NCBI RefSeq assembly: GCF_900100175.1
Contig: NZ_FNEM01000008.1
Span: forward strand, 1 to 64,000
Direction of reading: 5' to 3'
DNA: 64,000 nucleotides
DNA from: Ferrimonas sediminum
GTDB lineage: Bacteria; Pseudomonadota; Gammaproteobacteria; Enterobacterales; Shewanellaceae
Position numbers and translations under genes: made by a program. Shown piece after piece: positions 1 to 7,168 of the stretch (position 1 is the first letter of the stretch; every line of letters starts with the position of its first letter). The notes beneath the pieces were generated by a model. It did not search any database. It had not been told where the DNA came from and worked only from the letters and a program-made list of their open reading frames with translations.

Positions 1-309
1 CTGCTGCAACGCAAGCGGTCAAAACCTACCATTCCGCCGCGTTCAAATGCCGGATACTGGGAAGATGGTCATCCCCGAAATGACGCTGTTCAAGCGCTGA
101 AATATGGCGAGTTGAGCCAGTGGAAAAAGGACAACAACTATCACCAGCGTTCGTTGTCTGAGACGGCGATGTATCGTTACAAGCAACTCATTAGCCCTAA
201 GCTCAGCCTGCGTGATTACGATGCTCAGGTTGGTGAAGCGTTGGCTGGCGTCAAAGCGATGAACAAAGTCATAAGACTAGGTATGCCTGTTCGTCAGGTG
301 GTCAACTAA
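1..309 (+). CDS. IS5-family transposase, C-terminal part (5' end outside window)
   Basis: The frame is open from the first base and ends with TAA at 307-309, giving about 102 residues. It contains the IS4/IS5 C1 signature Y(2)R(3)E(6)K as YHQRSLSETAMYRYK, encoded at 139-183; the Glu (160-162) is the last acidic residue of the DDE catalytic triad. The tail (LNKV/MNKVIRLGMP-type) is usual for the end of IS5-group transposases. The enzyme would cut and join the ends of its own insertion sequence. Only the C-terminus is visible, so intactness cannot be judged, and I could not identify the terminal inverted repeat with certainty in the 100 bases that follow. Confidence 0.85.
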   Translation: MLQRKRSKPTIPPRSNAGYWEDGHPRNDAVQALKYGELSQWKKDNNYHQRSLSETAMYRYKQLISPKLSLRDYDAQVGEALAGVKAMNKVIRLGMPVRQVVN

Positions 310-425
310 GTCCAGGAAAGCCCTTGGGAGCGGTCTTTCCAGAGAGTGAATTGATCAACAACGCCAGTGTGGCGGCGTTAAGAAACAACTTTGATTGATG
401 ACTCCAATCGCCACGAACCGGTGAT

Positions 426-489
426 CGGTAACGCCGCCTTGCGGAGGTCCAAGCCGCGCAGTGGCCGAGTGTGATGCGCATTGTTAGGC
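426..489 (-). other. attC-like site downstream of methyltransferase gene
   Basis: Read on the minus strand, the stretch begins with GCCTAACAATGCG and ends with AAGGCGGCGTTACCG. GCCTAAC fits the R'' core RYYYAAC of integron attC sites. The other end keeps GTTA but deviates from the R' core GTTRRRY. Length (64 bp), the AAT spacer and the GCG-GTTA end resemble classic attC sites such as that of aadA cassettes. It starts 6 bases past the methyltransferase stop codon, in the orientation expected for a cassette. No integrase is visible in the window. The R' mismatch makes this a degenerate or inactive candidate. Confidence 0.45.
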
Positions 490-495
490 CGGGAA

Positions 496-1143
496 CTATG
501 ATTTAACGCCAGATATCTCATATATCATGCCTCCATAGCGGGTATTAAATGTTGTATTAGAAAATAGGCTCTCGACTGCCTCCCAGGGTGAAACTTGAAA
601 GTACTCCTCGGTATAGCCGTACTGCTTACCTATGGCCAATATGAATTTAAATATGATACCGGGCAAATTTTCTGGCTTTTTACCATCCAGAATAGCAATG
701 TGGCCGCCAGATGATAGTGCGTCATAGGCATTTTCTATAACTCGCTCATATTCCGGTATATATCCAAAAACACCTGTGGATAATACCGCATCTACGCCTT
801 CCGGAAACTTGAGCAGCGCCAAATCAGATTCAATAAGCTCAACATTATTCCAGTTATTCATGATGGCTTTACTTCGAGCAACATCAAGCATACCTTTGGC
901 GATATCTACGCCGATGATCTTTCCTTGGGGGCCTACCTTTTCAAGAATGAGTGGAAAATTCAAACCTGTACCACACCCAAGCTCTAACACGGTATTTCCA
1001 GAACGCAAATCAAGGCAATCAATCACCTCAGATCGATATTTCTGCATTCTTAGTCCGGCCAGCCTGAATAGAATTGTTGTAAGGTCGTAGCTTCGAGCAC
1101 CCTCGTCGTACAGGCGCTTAACTCTTTCCCTAGGTATAGCCAT
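496..1143 (-). CDS. Class I SAM-dependent methyltransferase, UbiE-like
   Basis: A 215-residue protein with a Rossmann methyltransferase fold. Motif I is VLELGCGTG at about residues 52-60, followed by the acidic post-I strand (IIGVDIAKGML) and a motif II/III region (ILDG). This fold binds S-adenosylmethionine; the substrate cannot be read from sequence. The N-terminal YDEGARSYD resembles UbiE/COQ5-type enzymes. The ATG at 1143 is preceded by AAGGGGAG at good spacing, so I prefer it over an in-frame GTG at 1179 that lies inside a repeat. An attC-like site follows the stop and a repeat copy lies just upstream, so the gene looks like a mobile cassette. Confidence 0.8.
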   Translation of the reverse strand: MAIPRERVKRLYDEGARSYDLTTILFRLAGLRMQKYRSEVIDCLDLRSGNTVLELGCGTGLNFPLILEKVGPQGKIIGVDIAKGMLDVARSKAIMNNWNNVELIESDLALLKFPEGVDAVLSTGVFGYIPEYERVIENAYDALSSGGHIAILDGKKPENLPGIIFKFILAIGKQYGYTEEYFQVSPWEAVESLFSNTTFNTRYGGMIYEISGVKS

Positions 1144-1152
1144 AGGCTCCCC

Positions 1153-1286
1153 TTGAATAGCCTCCACTCTCTTAGACACTCAATGACCGCTACTGGTGCC
1201 GCAGTAAGCATGGGGTGAAGTCGACGTTAGCGAGAGACGTTAGCAACCAGGTTTGCGGGCAGCGAACGCCACATAGCGGTCATTGA
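1153..1286. repeat. Copy 1 of a short interspersed repeat with inverted ends
   Basis: The core 1180-1286 begins with TCAATGACCGCTA and ends with its exact reverse complement TAGCGGTCATTGA (1274-1286). The flank 1153-1179 is also shared with copy 3. The inner part near the right end (GGCAGCGAACGCCAC) matches copy 2. It is about 107 bp with no coding capacity, which suggests a non-autonomous mobile or structured element. Confidence 0.7.
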
Positions 1287-1315
1287 AGCTTTCAATTACT
1301 CTGAATTCTTAAACC

Positions 1316-2005
1316 TTACCGACGAAGCACCGCGATCCATCGTCCCAAGTTTAACAAACTGGTCAGTGAGGCAGCGACATAGGTCAGTGCCGCCGCCTTG
1401 AGAATTTTCTCCGCATGCTTCAGGTCACCGTCGTGCAGGTACTCGCCTTTCTTCAGGAGCGGCAGCGCCTTGCCATAACTGGCATCGAACTCAACTGGAA
1501 GGGTAATCAGGTGCACCAAGGTACTTAGTGCCATCGAAACAATGCCAATCGCTATCGTTAATGCTCCCGCTTGCGGAAGGCGGGTTAGTAGTAGGATAAG
1601 CGGAGCCGCCACTAGCATAATGCCAGCAAGGCGCTCGCCGACCATTGCAGCCTTAACGAGGTTCTGCCGCGCCAGGAACAACGACTCGCCCCGTGAATCC
1701 TGAATAGCATGCCCCACCTCATGGGCGGCAACAGTCACTGCGGTCAAGGAGTATCCTGAGTAGTTTTTCGGCGTCAGACGCACAGCCTTAGCGGCCGGAT
1801 CATAATGATCACCGTCAGAGGTCTCCTCTACCTGGACGTCGTCTAGGCCGTAACTGTCGAGCAGGTGGCGCGCGAGTTCACCACCGCTTCCCTGCTTGCG
1901 GTAACGATCTGCCGGCTGTTCGTACTTTTCCATCACATGTTTGACCCACATACCCGGCAAGAAGACGCATAATGTGATGATGAGTAAGATGATTATCCAG
2001 ACCAT
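1316..2005 (-). CDS. YugP-type neutral zinc metallopeptidase, membrane-bound
   Basis: A 229-residue protein of the Zn_peptidase_2 (YugP) family. Residues 1-20 form an N-terminal membrane anchor. The zinc motif HExxH is seen as AAHEVGHAIQD at residues 95-99. Two further hydrophobic segments lie around residues 125-165. The RLTP.NYSGYSLTAVTVAAHEVGHA block is typical of the family. It is predicted to be an inner-membrane peptidase; substrates are not known. The ATG at 2005 has only a weak ribosome-binding site. It sits alone between repeat elements in an accessory region. Confidence 0.85.
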   Translation of the reverse strand: MVWIIILLIITLCVFLPGMWVKHVMEKYEQPADRYRKQGSGGELARHLLDSYGLDDVQVEETSDGDHYDPAAKAVRLTPKNYSGYSLTAVTVAAHEVGHAIQDSRGESLFLARQNLVKAAMVGERLAGIMLVAAPLILLLTRLPQAGALTIAIGIVSMALSTLVHLITLPVEFDASYGKALPLLKKGEYLHDGDLKHAEKILKAAALTYVAASLTSLLNLGRWIAVLRR

Positions 2006-2128
2006 TTAAATCGCCATGTAATGAGTATTTGTGCGGCTACCGATTATTATACGCATAGAAATGAGCAGCAGATACTTGCCGACGACTGTCTGCTTCAGAA
2101 TTTGGCGCAAATAGGAAACGACTTTAGC

Positions 2129-2281
2129 AGAGCCTAACTGGACACCCTCCTTTGCATCCGTGGGGTATCCATCTCGAGAAGCCCCAGCACTGTCCAACTG
2201 CTTGCTATCCGTCCCAGCTTTGCGGGGACGTCACAAGCAATGAGAACCAAAGCTCTTAGGGTGGGTGTCCAGTTAGCTCTG
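2129..2281. mobile_element. Miniature inverted-repeat element (about 150 bp)
   Basis: The left end carries TAACTGGACACCC (from 2135) and the right end carries GGGTGTCCAGTTA (2262-2274). With flanking bases the inverted ends extend to about 20 positions with one indel (AGAGCCTAAC against AGAGCTAAC). No credible gene lies between them. Terminal inverted repeats around a short non-coding core fit a MITE or a deleted IS. Two short frames crossing this stretch are not supported by motifs or ribosome-binding sites. Confidence 0.5.
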
Positions 2282-2340
2282 AGCCTCTTCTCGACATACT
2301 GGCTCTGGCAACAGAGTAATTGGGAGACCAATTGTAGCGG

Positions 2341-2424
2341 TCAAGTAAAACTGGCCACGGTTTTATGAGCAAACCAGAACTGTCGCTCTGATTCATTCGG
2401 AGTCAGCCCACCGTTGTATTGGTG
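2341..2424 (-). pseudogene. IS3-like transposase C-terminal remnant
   Basis: The minus-strand frame ends in TGA at 2343-2341 and encodes HQYNGGLTPNESERQF followed by a KTVASF-like tail. This pattern (Y-N-G-G-L-TP near the end, then a short basic tail) matches the last residues of IS3-family OrfB transposases. Only about 27 residues remain and no transposase core precedes it. The bases just upstream (2424-2441) contain GGGGTCAGAGTGAATTGG, a phrase often found at the borders of mobile elements in marine gammaproteobacteria. Confidence 0.45.
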
Positions 2425-2500
2425 GGGTCAGAGTGAATTGGAATAGCATTCAGGACAACGGTCGTTCCGCAGATTCAACCTCTCTATCCTCTTGAAGCTA

Positions 2501-2606
2501 TCAATGACCGCTACTGGCGCCCTTCAGAGCGTTCGCGGGAGTTCGATACCAGTAAACGGCATCATCACCAGGTTACGGGCAGCGAGCGCCACGAAGCGAC
2601 CATTCA
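2501..2606. repeat. Copy 2 of the short interspersed repeat
   Basis: It begins TCAATGACCGCTACTGGCGC and ends GCGCCACGAAGCGACCATTCA, an imperfect inverted match. GGGCAGCGAGCGCCACGAAGCG near the right end aligns with copy 1, and the overall length (about 106 bp) is the same. The middle is divergent. Confidence 0.65.
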
Positions 2607-2711
2607 GGCGGCTAACGGACTGTCTATGAAAGTGCGGTCTATTCATCGCCTTAAGTTGTGACCGAAAATAACTGACAACCTTGCAGTTTCAATTTCGCTT
2701 ACATCTTGGCG

Positions 2712-2740
2712 TTGAACAAATGATTTTCACTGACTTTACT
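2712..2740 (+). promoter_or_regulatory. Candidate sigma-70 promoter for the acidic small protein
   Basis: TTGAAC (2712-2717) and TTTACT (2735-2740) are separated by 17 bases, each matching 4 of 6 consensus positions. They lie about 45 bases upstream of the start at 2786. Predicted by eye. Confidence 0.4.
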
Positions 2741-2785
2741 TAAATGCCGCACACTAGCGAGGATCCAAATCAGAAGGAGTTTGTT

Positions 2786-2935
2786 ATGTCTGATAAGAGT
2801 GACATCCCGACACCCGTTAGTATTGAACTGCTTAATGACCTATTAGAAGCTGGTAATGAGGCTTTTAATGAGACCTTCTGCTCTGATGACGAGTCAGAAA
2901 ATGACTTCGATGGATGGCTTGGATCAGACGATTAA
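2786..2935 (+). CDS. Highly acidic 49-residue protein, unknown function
   Basis: The ATG at 2786 follows a strong ribosome-binding site (AGAAGGAG, 7 bases upstream), which is better than an upstream in-frame start at 2744. The product has about 15 Asp/Glu against one Lys, with an acidic C-terminus (CSDDESENDFDGW). No signal peptide or membrane segment is seen. A candidate promoter precedes it and a clear intrinsic terminator follows, so it appears to be its own transcription unit. The charge would suit a DNA-mimic or an inhibitor of a nucleic-acid-binding protein, but that is speculation. I do not recognise the family. Confidence 0.6.
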   Translation: MSDKSDIPTPVSIELLNDLLEAGNEAFNETFCSDDESENDFDGWLGSDD

Positions 2936-2957
2936 GTTTCACATGCCTCTTCACTCA

Positions 2958-2980
2958 AGGCAGGATTCATCCTGCCTTTT
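2958..2980 (+). terminator. Intrinsic terminator after the acidic small protein
   Basis: An 8-bp perfect stem (AGGCAGGA with TCCTGCCT, loop of 4) runs directly into a T-run at 2977-2980. It lies 23 bases past the stop codon. Confidence 0.8.
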
Positions 2981-3233
2981 CTATTTTCATGCTACTTCAT
3001 TTACAAGCAGTTAATCAGTATGTATTCACGAGTAAATTAAAGCCATTGAATAGCCTCCACTCTCGTAGACACTCAATGACCGCTATTGGCGCCATTGCGG
3101 CCATGCTCCACAAGCTGCAGCATGACTCTTTATTACCCTCCTACAGGGGCCACCGAGGTCCTCATCTTAACGCCTCTCTGCCGACAGGTCGCCTGACCAC
3201 TTAAATACAAGATCTACGCTCTACTGATAATCA
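2981..3233. other. Non-coding stretch holding repeat copy 3
   Basis: No frame here has a ribosome-binding site or recognisable motif. It contains the truncated repeat copy at 3046-3093; the remainder shows nothing I can assign. Confidence 0.5.
3046..3093. repeat. Copy 3 of the short repeat, left end only
   Basis: A 48-bp stretch matches 1153-1200 with only a few differences (TTGAATAGCCTCCACTCTC then TAGACACTCAATGACCGCTA). The right half of the element is not recognisable, so the copy is truncated. Confidence 0.65.
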
Positions 3234-3674
3234 TCAGCCAATTGCTGGCAGTTCCGAGAAGAACCTTTTAAGACCCATTTCCTCGGGTTTCACTGAGATC
3301 TCCTCAACTCTCTGCATCAGATGCGATGACGCAGTGAACCACTCAGCTCCACGACTTCCGGGTTTAAACCGCTGGATGTCTCCAAACTCCAGATGCAGTT
3401 CCCGTTCAAAAATCTCTGCATCTCTGGTTGGGTATTCGCCTTCATTGAAGTAGCGCAGACCAATAAGCTCAATGCGTTCATGATTGGATGACTGTATCTG
3501 AGACAGCCGGCGCTGAACCACAGTTTGGAGTGAGTTTGTATGGGTTTGTGCAGCCATCCCAATCTTAATAGCAATGGCCGGGGAGCCGGCGGCAACAAAA
3601 TAGACAATACCGGGACAACGCCACCATCTGCGGGTACTTTCTGTGGCAGCCTCCGGGGCCTTGGGTGGTTTCAC
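3234..3674 (-). CDS. T5orf172 / GIY-YIG-related domain protein
   Basis: A 146-residue protein. GIVYFVAAG at about residues 23-31, then IKIGMA and a RLSQIQSSNHERIELIG stretch, followed by EIFERELHLEFGDIQRF, match the T5orf172 (Mug113-like) domain. This domain is a divergent GIY-YIG-type fold found in phage and accessory proteins. The GTG at 3674 has a strong ribosome-binding site (AAGGGGA, 5 bases away). It lies just downstream of a second, classical GIY-YIG gene on the same strand (46-base gap), so the two may form an operon. Its nucleic-acid target is unknown. Confidence 0.7.
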   Translation of the reverse strand: MKPPKAPEAATESTRRWWRCPGIVYFVAAGSPAIAIKIGMAAQTHTNSLQTVVQRRLSQIQSSNHERIELIGLRYFNEGEYPTRDAEIFERELHLEFGDIQRFKPGSRGAEWFTASSHLMQRVEEISVKPEEMGLKRFFSELPAIG

Positions 3675-3720
3675 GTAATTCCCCTTAACTTAGGGTCAAC
3701 TTCTGACGGTTATGGATCTT

Positions 3721-4122
3721 TTACTTTGACAGCCACTCAGTGATCTCAAAGAACTCGGGTTTCACATTATGCTTTGGCCGATGCGCCTGAATCAGAAGGA
3801 TCTCAAGCAAGAGACGTTGTGACTCCTGGCTTTGCTGAACGAACTTAAGCTCTGTCCATTCTGGCCACCATTCCTTTTTCTTGTGAGGGGAGGTTTGATC
3901 ATGCTGACGGGCTTTAACCGTGCGGCCCGTCTGACCCACGTACAGACACAACCCCTGACTGTTGAAGTAAGCGTATACGGCACCAGTACCATCATCTTTC
4001 AGGCCACCTTTTTTCGCAAAGTCGTCCCGGGTCGCAGACGATGCGGCCTGCTCAAACCAGGCCCTGGTCTGCTCCACGGTGATCTGCGCTGACTGTTGAA
4101 GTGCTTCTAATTGTTCGGGCAT
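3721..4122 (-). CDS. GIY-YIG nuclease family protein
   Basis: A 133-residue protein with an N-terminal helical segment (residues 1-45), then a GIY-YIG core. GAVYAYF at about 48-54 is the GIY part and CLYVGQTGR at about 60-68 is the YIG part with its conserved Arg. An acidic residue follows in LLLEILLIQAHRPKHN. The family cuts DNA at a single metal-dependent site. The ATG at 4122 has AGAGGAAC upstream and is preferred; in-frame ATG 4140 and TTG 4167 lack good ribosome-binding sites. Upstream of and on the same strand as the T5orf172 gene. Not recognisably a UvrC, homing or restriction subfamily. Confidence 0.75.
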   Translation of the reverse strand: MPEQLEALQQSAQITVEQTRAWFEQAASSATRDDFAKKGGLKDDGTGAVYAYFNSQGLCLYVGQTGRTVKARQHDQTSPHKKKEWWPEWTELKFVQQSQESQRLLLEILLIQAHRPKHNVKPEFFEITEWLSK

Positions 4123-4290
4123 AGCCAGGTTCCTCTTCATGTCACCGTTGGTGGCAACAGGTTTCAATCCATACTGGCATTAACTCATGGTTTAAACCAT
4201 TAATACAGTGAGTTAGATCCCGATGTTTCGGCCGTATGCCTGTGCTACCTTGTTGAGAAACGAGCTGCAGCGATAGATGGAGAGATAAGC

Positions 4291-4503
4291 ATGAGCCAGA
4301 AGCTGGTTATTACGCTGGATGAAAAATCCACTGAGGAGTATCTGCGCCAGGCATCAGTTTTGACCAAGGCCGAAGTGGACAATGATATCGAACCCTCCGG
4401 GATGTTGCTGACGGTAGAAGTTGCTCCCGCTCACTATGACTCTGTGGCATACATGAATGGCAAGGAGCTTGGGGAAGTCTCAGTGACGCTGGTCGCGGAT
4501 TAA
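4291..4503 (+). CDS. Hypothetical 70-residue protein
   Basis: ATG follows GGAGAGATAAGC, a good ribosome-binding site. The protein (MSQKLVITLDEKSTEEYL...) is soluble, with mixed charge and strand-rich ends. No known motif was seen. It is monocistronic, divergent from the GIY-YIG gene, and is followed by a GC-rich hairpin. Confidence 0.55.
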   Translation: MSQKLVITLDEKSTEEYLRQASVLTKAEVDNDIEPSGMLLTVEVAPAHYDSVAYMNGKELGEVSVTLVAD

Positions 4504-4550
4504 GATACTTAGCCTGGCCAGTAGTGTTGTCTGTGTCCACGGCTCCTGCA

Positions 4551-4574
4551 GGGAGGGCAGTATTCAGCCCTCCC
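4551..4574. terminator. GC-rich hairpin between convergent genes
   Basis: GGGAGGGC pairs with GCCCTCCC around an 8-base loop, 48 bases after the 70-residue gene and 57 bases before the convergent apbE stop. There is no T-run on either side, so termination activity is uncertain. Confidence 0.35.
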
Positions 4575-4630
4575 TCCGCTGTAGTGGCCAGATTTACTAT
4601 GCCACAACATGCCAGATTAACCGGTTGGGG

Positions 4631-5779
4631 TTACTGTCCGCTGAAATGCTCAAAGCCGGAGCTGTAGACTCGGCTGCCATCCTCATCCAGTACCCAGACG
4701 CCCTCCAGGTAGCTGAGCTTCTCGGCCAGGGCTTTTGCCCGATCCAGTGGCATCAGGAACAGGGTGGTGGAGAGCACATCGGCGTAGATGTGGTTGTTTG
4801 AGAGCACCACAGACGTGGCCACGCCGCCCTGCTTGGGGTAGAGGGTGGTGGGGTCGATGATGTGGTGGTACTCCTTGCCGCCCACTTCGAAGTACTTCAG
4901 ATAGTTGCCGCTGGTGACCACGGTGAGGTTCTCGCCGCGCACCACTTCGGTGTAGCGCCGGTCTATCTGGTCACAGCCTGGTAGCTGGAAGTCATGTTTG
5001 CGGCACACCGGGTCCTCGATGGCGGTCGCGAACGGGCGGCCTTCGGGGTGACGGCCGTAGTGGCGGATGTTGCCGCCGGCGTTGATCACCACCGAGCGCA
5101 TGCCACTTGCTTTGAGGTGGTCCAGCACCTTTTCCACCATCCATCCCTTGGCGATACCGCCAAGATCCAGACTCATTCCCTCGGCCATGGTGATGCTGTG
5201 GTTGGTGGCATCCAACTGAATATTGTTGATGCGGGTGTGTTCGGCGGCGGCGTGCAGTTCGGCATCGGTGGGCAGGCTGCACTCCCTCTCGTTGCTGGCA
5301 CCTTTAGTGCAGCGAAAGCGGTGCTGGCGCCACAGCTGCACCACGGGGCCGATGGCGATGTTGAAGTAGCCTTCGGAGAGGCGGTGCCACTCCACTCCGG
5401 TCTGGATCAGCTCGAACAGTTCGGGGTCGATGCTGTGGCTGGCGGTGGGAGCCAGGTTGATGGATTTGACGTTCACCAATCCGGGATAGGTGTCGTAGTC
5501 CGAGGCCAGCTGGTGGTAGTGCTCGATCAGTTTGAGCGACTCGCACAGGGCCGTTTCGGCATCTTCGCCGCCGTCATCCAGTACCTCGACGCTGATGGAG
5601 GTGCCGAAGTAGTCCAGGGTATAGAGCACGCTGCGGCTCGGTTCTGACTGAATCAGTCCGTGCTGCTGGCAAAAACCGTTGCCGGGGGCGGCATCCGGTA
5701 CATTGGCCCAGATGAAAGGCGCCAACAGCAGGTGGGCAAAGATAAACAGCTGGGCGAGGCGGTCGATAGGCGAATACAT
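4631..5779 (-). CDS. apbE: FAD:protein FMN transferase (ApbE)
   Basis: A 382-residue enzyme that transfers FMN from FAD to a Thr/Ser of target proteins, a Mg-dependent reaction outside the cytoplasm. Residues 1-25 form a signal sequence (LFIFAHLLLAPFIWA). Family motifs are visible: SEGYFNIAIGP, SLDLGGIAKGWMVEKV (about 210-225), VVINAGGNIRHYG, and TSGNYLKYFEVGGKEYHHIIDP near the C-terminus. AGAGG lies 6 bases before the ATG. It follows an FMN-binding lipoprotein gene on the same strand (57-base gap with a hairpin), which is its likely substrate. Confidence 0.93.
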   Translation of the reverse strand: MYSPIDRLAQLFIFAHLLLAPFIWANVPDAAPGNGFCQQHGLIQSEPSRSVLYTLDYFGTSISVEVLDDGGEDAETALCESLKLIEHYHQLASDYDTYPGLVNVKSINLAPTASHSIDPELFELIQTGVEWHRLSEGYFNIAIGPVVQLWRQHRFRCTKGASNERECSLPTDAELHAAAEHTRINNIQLDATNHSITMAEGMSLDLGGIAKGWMVEKVLDHLKASGMRSVVINAGGNIRHYGRHPEGRPFATAIEDPVCRKHDFQLPGCDQIDRRYTEVVRGENLTVVTSGNYLKYFEVGGKEYHHIIDPTTLYPKQGGVATSVVLSNNHIYADVLSTTLFLMPLDRAKALAEKLSYLEGVWVLDEDGSRVYSSGFEHFSGQ

Positions 5780-5804
5780 GGTGAGCCTCTCTGCAGAAAG
5801 AACA

Positions 5805-5829
5805 GCCGAAGCCCGGGAAGGGCTTCGGC
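5805..5829 (-). other. Intercistronic hairpin between FMN lipoprotein gene and apbE
   Basis: A perfect 10-bp stem (GCCGAAGCCC with GGGCTTCGGC, 5-base loop) starts 7 bases after the lipoprotein stop. No T-run follows, so it more likely stabilises or attenuates mRNA than terminates it. It would let the lipoprotein be made in excess over ApbE. Confidence 0.6.
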
Positions 5830-5836
5830 CAGGGGG

Positions 5837-7168
5837 TTAGTTGTGGGTGCGCACCACCTGGTCAGCACGCATCTCCTTGTAGAGGAGGTCGGCCTGCTTC
5901 AGGTAGGTGTCCCAGGAAGCGGAACGCTTGGTGAAGCCGGTCTGGGCGTAGCTGCCGGTGTCGCCGGTGGCGGGCAGGTCGTTGATGTCGAAGATGGAGC
6001 CGCCGTTTTTCACATGCTCATCCAGGGCATCGAACATCACGTTGAAGCCGATGCGGGCGGGCTCGACGTAGTAAACCGAGTCGTACTTGGACTGGCGGTA
6101 GTGCTTCTTCAGCGAGGCGTCGCGGATCTCCTGCTTGGAGTCGGCGAAGATCTCGTCGTAGTAGACGTCGACAATCTCTTTGCTGTCGGTGTCCACCACG
6201 AAGCGCAGCAGGGAGGTGACGCCGGTCCAGCGGCCCTTGGCGTCGGTCAGGCGTTCGGCGTTCTGGTACATCTTCAGCTGGGTGCCTTCGCCCTGGATGC
6301 GGTCATGGATCTTGGCGGTCAGGGGCACCATCGACTGCTGAATGGAGTTGGAGGCGCCGGCTACGATGTCCAGCCCCTGGTACTTGAGGCGGTTGGGCTG
6401 CTTTAGTTTGTTGGCCAGCTTGGGATCGTAGTCCGGGTTGGCTTCGAAGGTCAGTTGGTCCTTCTCCACCATCAGTTTTTCCATGGTCAGGGCGGACTGT
6501 ACCCAGGCGGTACCCTTCTTCTTGCCCATGGAGAAGTTGTACTCGGACATCCGCTTGGGCACGTCCTGGTAGATGCGGGTGTAGTAGTTGGGACGGCCAC
6601 TCTCGTTGAACTCCGCCAGGATGACGTCGCTGTTGTTATTGCTGTCCAGCACGATGATCATGCTGCCCATGTGGCCCTGACGGAAGCGGGCTTCCTCGTA
6701 GTAGTAATCCCCCTTAAGCAGCCCCTGCTTGGGCTGAATCGACCACTTCAGCTTGAACTCTTCCCCTTTGCCCTCGGAGGAGCCTACGGGCTGGTATTCA
6801 GGCGTGGAGCCATCGGTGCGGGGCAGGGTGTTGATCGCCTGAAGAATGCCGTTGGAGGAGAAGGTGGAGCCGGAAACCGCATCGATGCCTTCGTGGCCAT
6901 TGTTGCTGACAATCTTGGGGAACAACCGCTCGGCGTTGAGGTAGAGGGACTCGGTTTCTTTGTGGGACTGGGTGGTGATCTGCTGGATCTTGCCCTGATC
7001 AACCTGCACCTGCAGGGTGATGTTGCTCTTCTTGCCCTTACCGGAAACCTCATGGGTGCCGTCTACGTATTTGCCCTGTGGGCCCTGGCTGGCGCAGCCA
7101 GAAATGGCCAGGGCAACCAGGGTTGCGGCGGGAAGTGCGTAGCGGCGTGTCTTGTTATGTGCTGCCAT
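5837..7168 (-). CDS. FMN-binding domain lipoprotein with two flavinylation-type motifs
   Basis: A 443-residue lipoprotein: signal peptide with lipobox LAISGC (lipid Cys25). An FMN-binding (PF04205-type) domain occupies about residues 30-115, with the ApbE target motif DAVSGST at 96-102 (acceptor Thr102). A second motif, DIVAGAS at 267-273, lies in a second, more divergent module (acceptor Ser273). ApbE attaches FMN covalently to such residues. The neighbouring apbE supports this. The likely role is a surface or periplasmic electron carrier in respiratory electron transfer. The partner reductase is not in the window. Confidence 0.85.
   Translation of the reverse strand: MAAHNKTRRYALPAATLVALAISGCASQGPQGKYVDGTHEVSGKGKKSNITLQVQVDQGKIQQITTQSHKETESLYLNAERLFPKIVSNNGHEGIDAVSGSTFSSNGILQAINTLPRTDGSTPEYQPVGSSEGKGEEFKLKWSIQPKQGLLKGDYYYEEARFRQGHMGSMIIVLDSNNNSDVILAEFNESGRPNYYTRIYQDVPKRMSEYNFSMGKKKGTAWVQSALTMEKLMVEKDQLTFEANPDYDPKLANKLKQPNRLKYQGLDIVAGASNSIQQSMVPLTAKIHDRIQGEGTQLKMYQNAERLTDAKGRWTGVTSLLRFVVDTDSKEIVDVYYDEIFADSKQEIRDASLKKHYRQSKYDSVYYVEPARIGFNVMFDALDEHVKNGGSIFDINDLPATGDTGSYAQTGFTKRSASWDTYLKQADLLYKEMRADQVVRTHN

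Noticed and set aside
2006-2331. Two overlapping short minus-strand frames of about 63-65 codons
   Set aside because: They cross the inverted-repeat element, have no ribosome-binding sites and no conserved residues.
2914-3204. 96-codon plus-strand frame overlapping the acidic protein and repeat copy 3
   Set aside because: It runs through the terminator and repeat, with no ribosome-binding site or motif.
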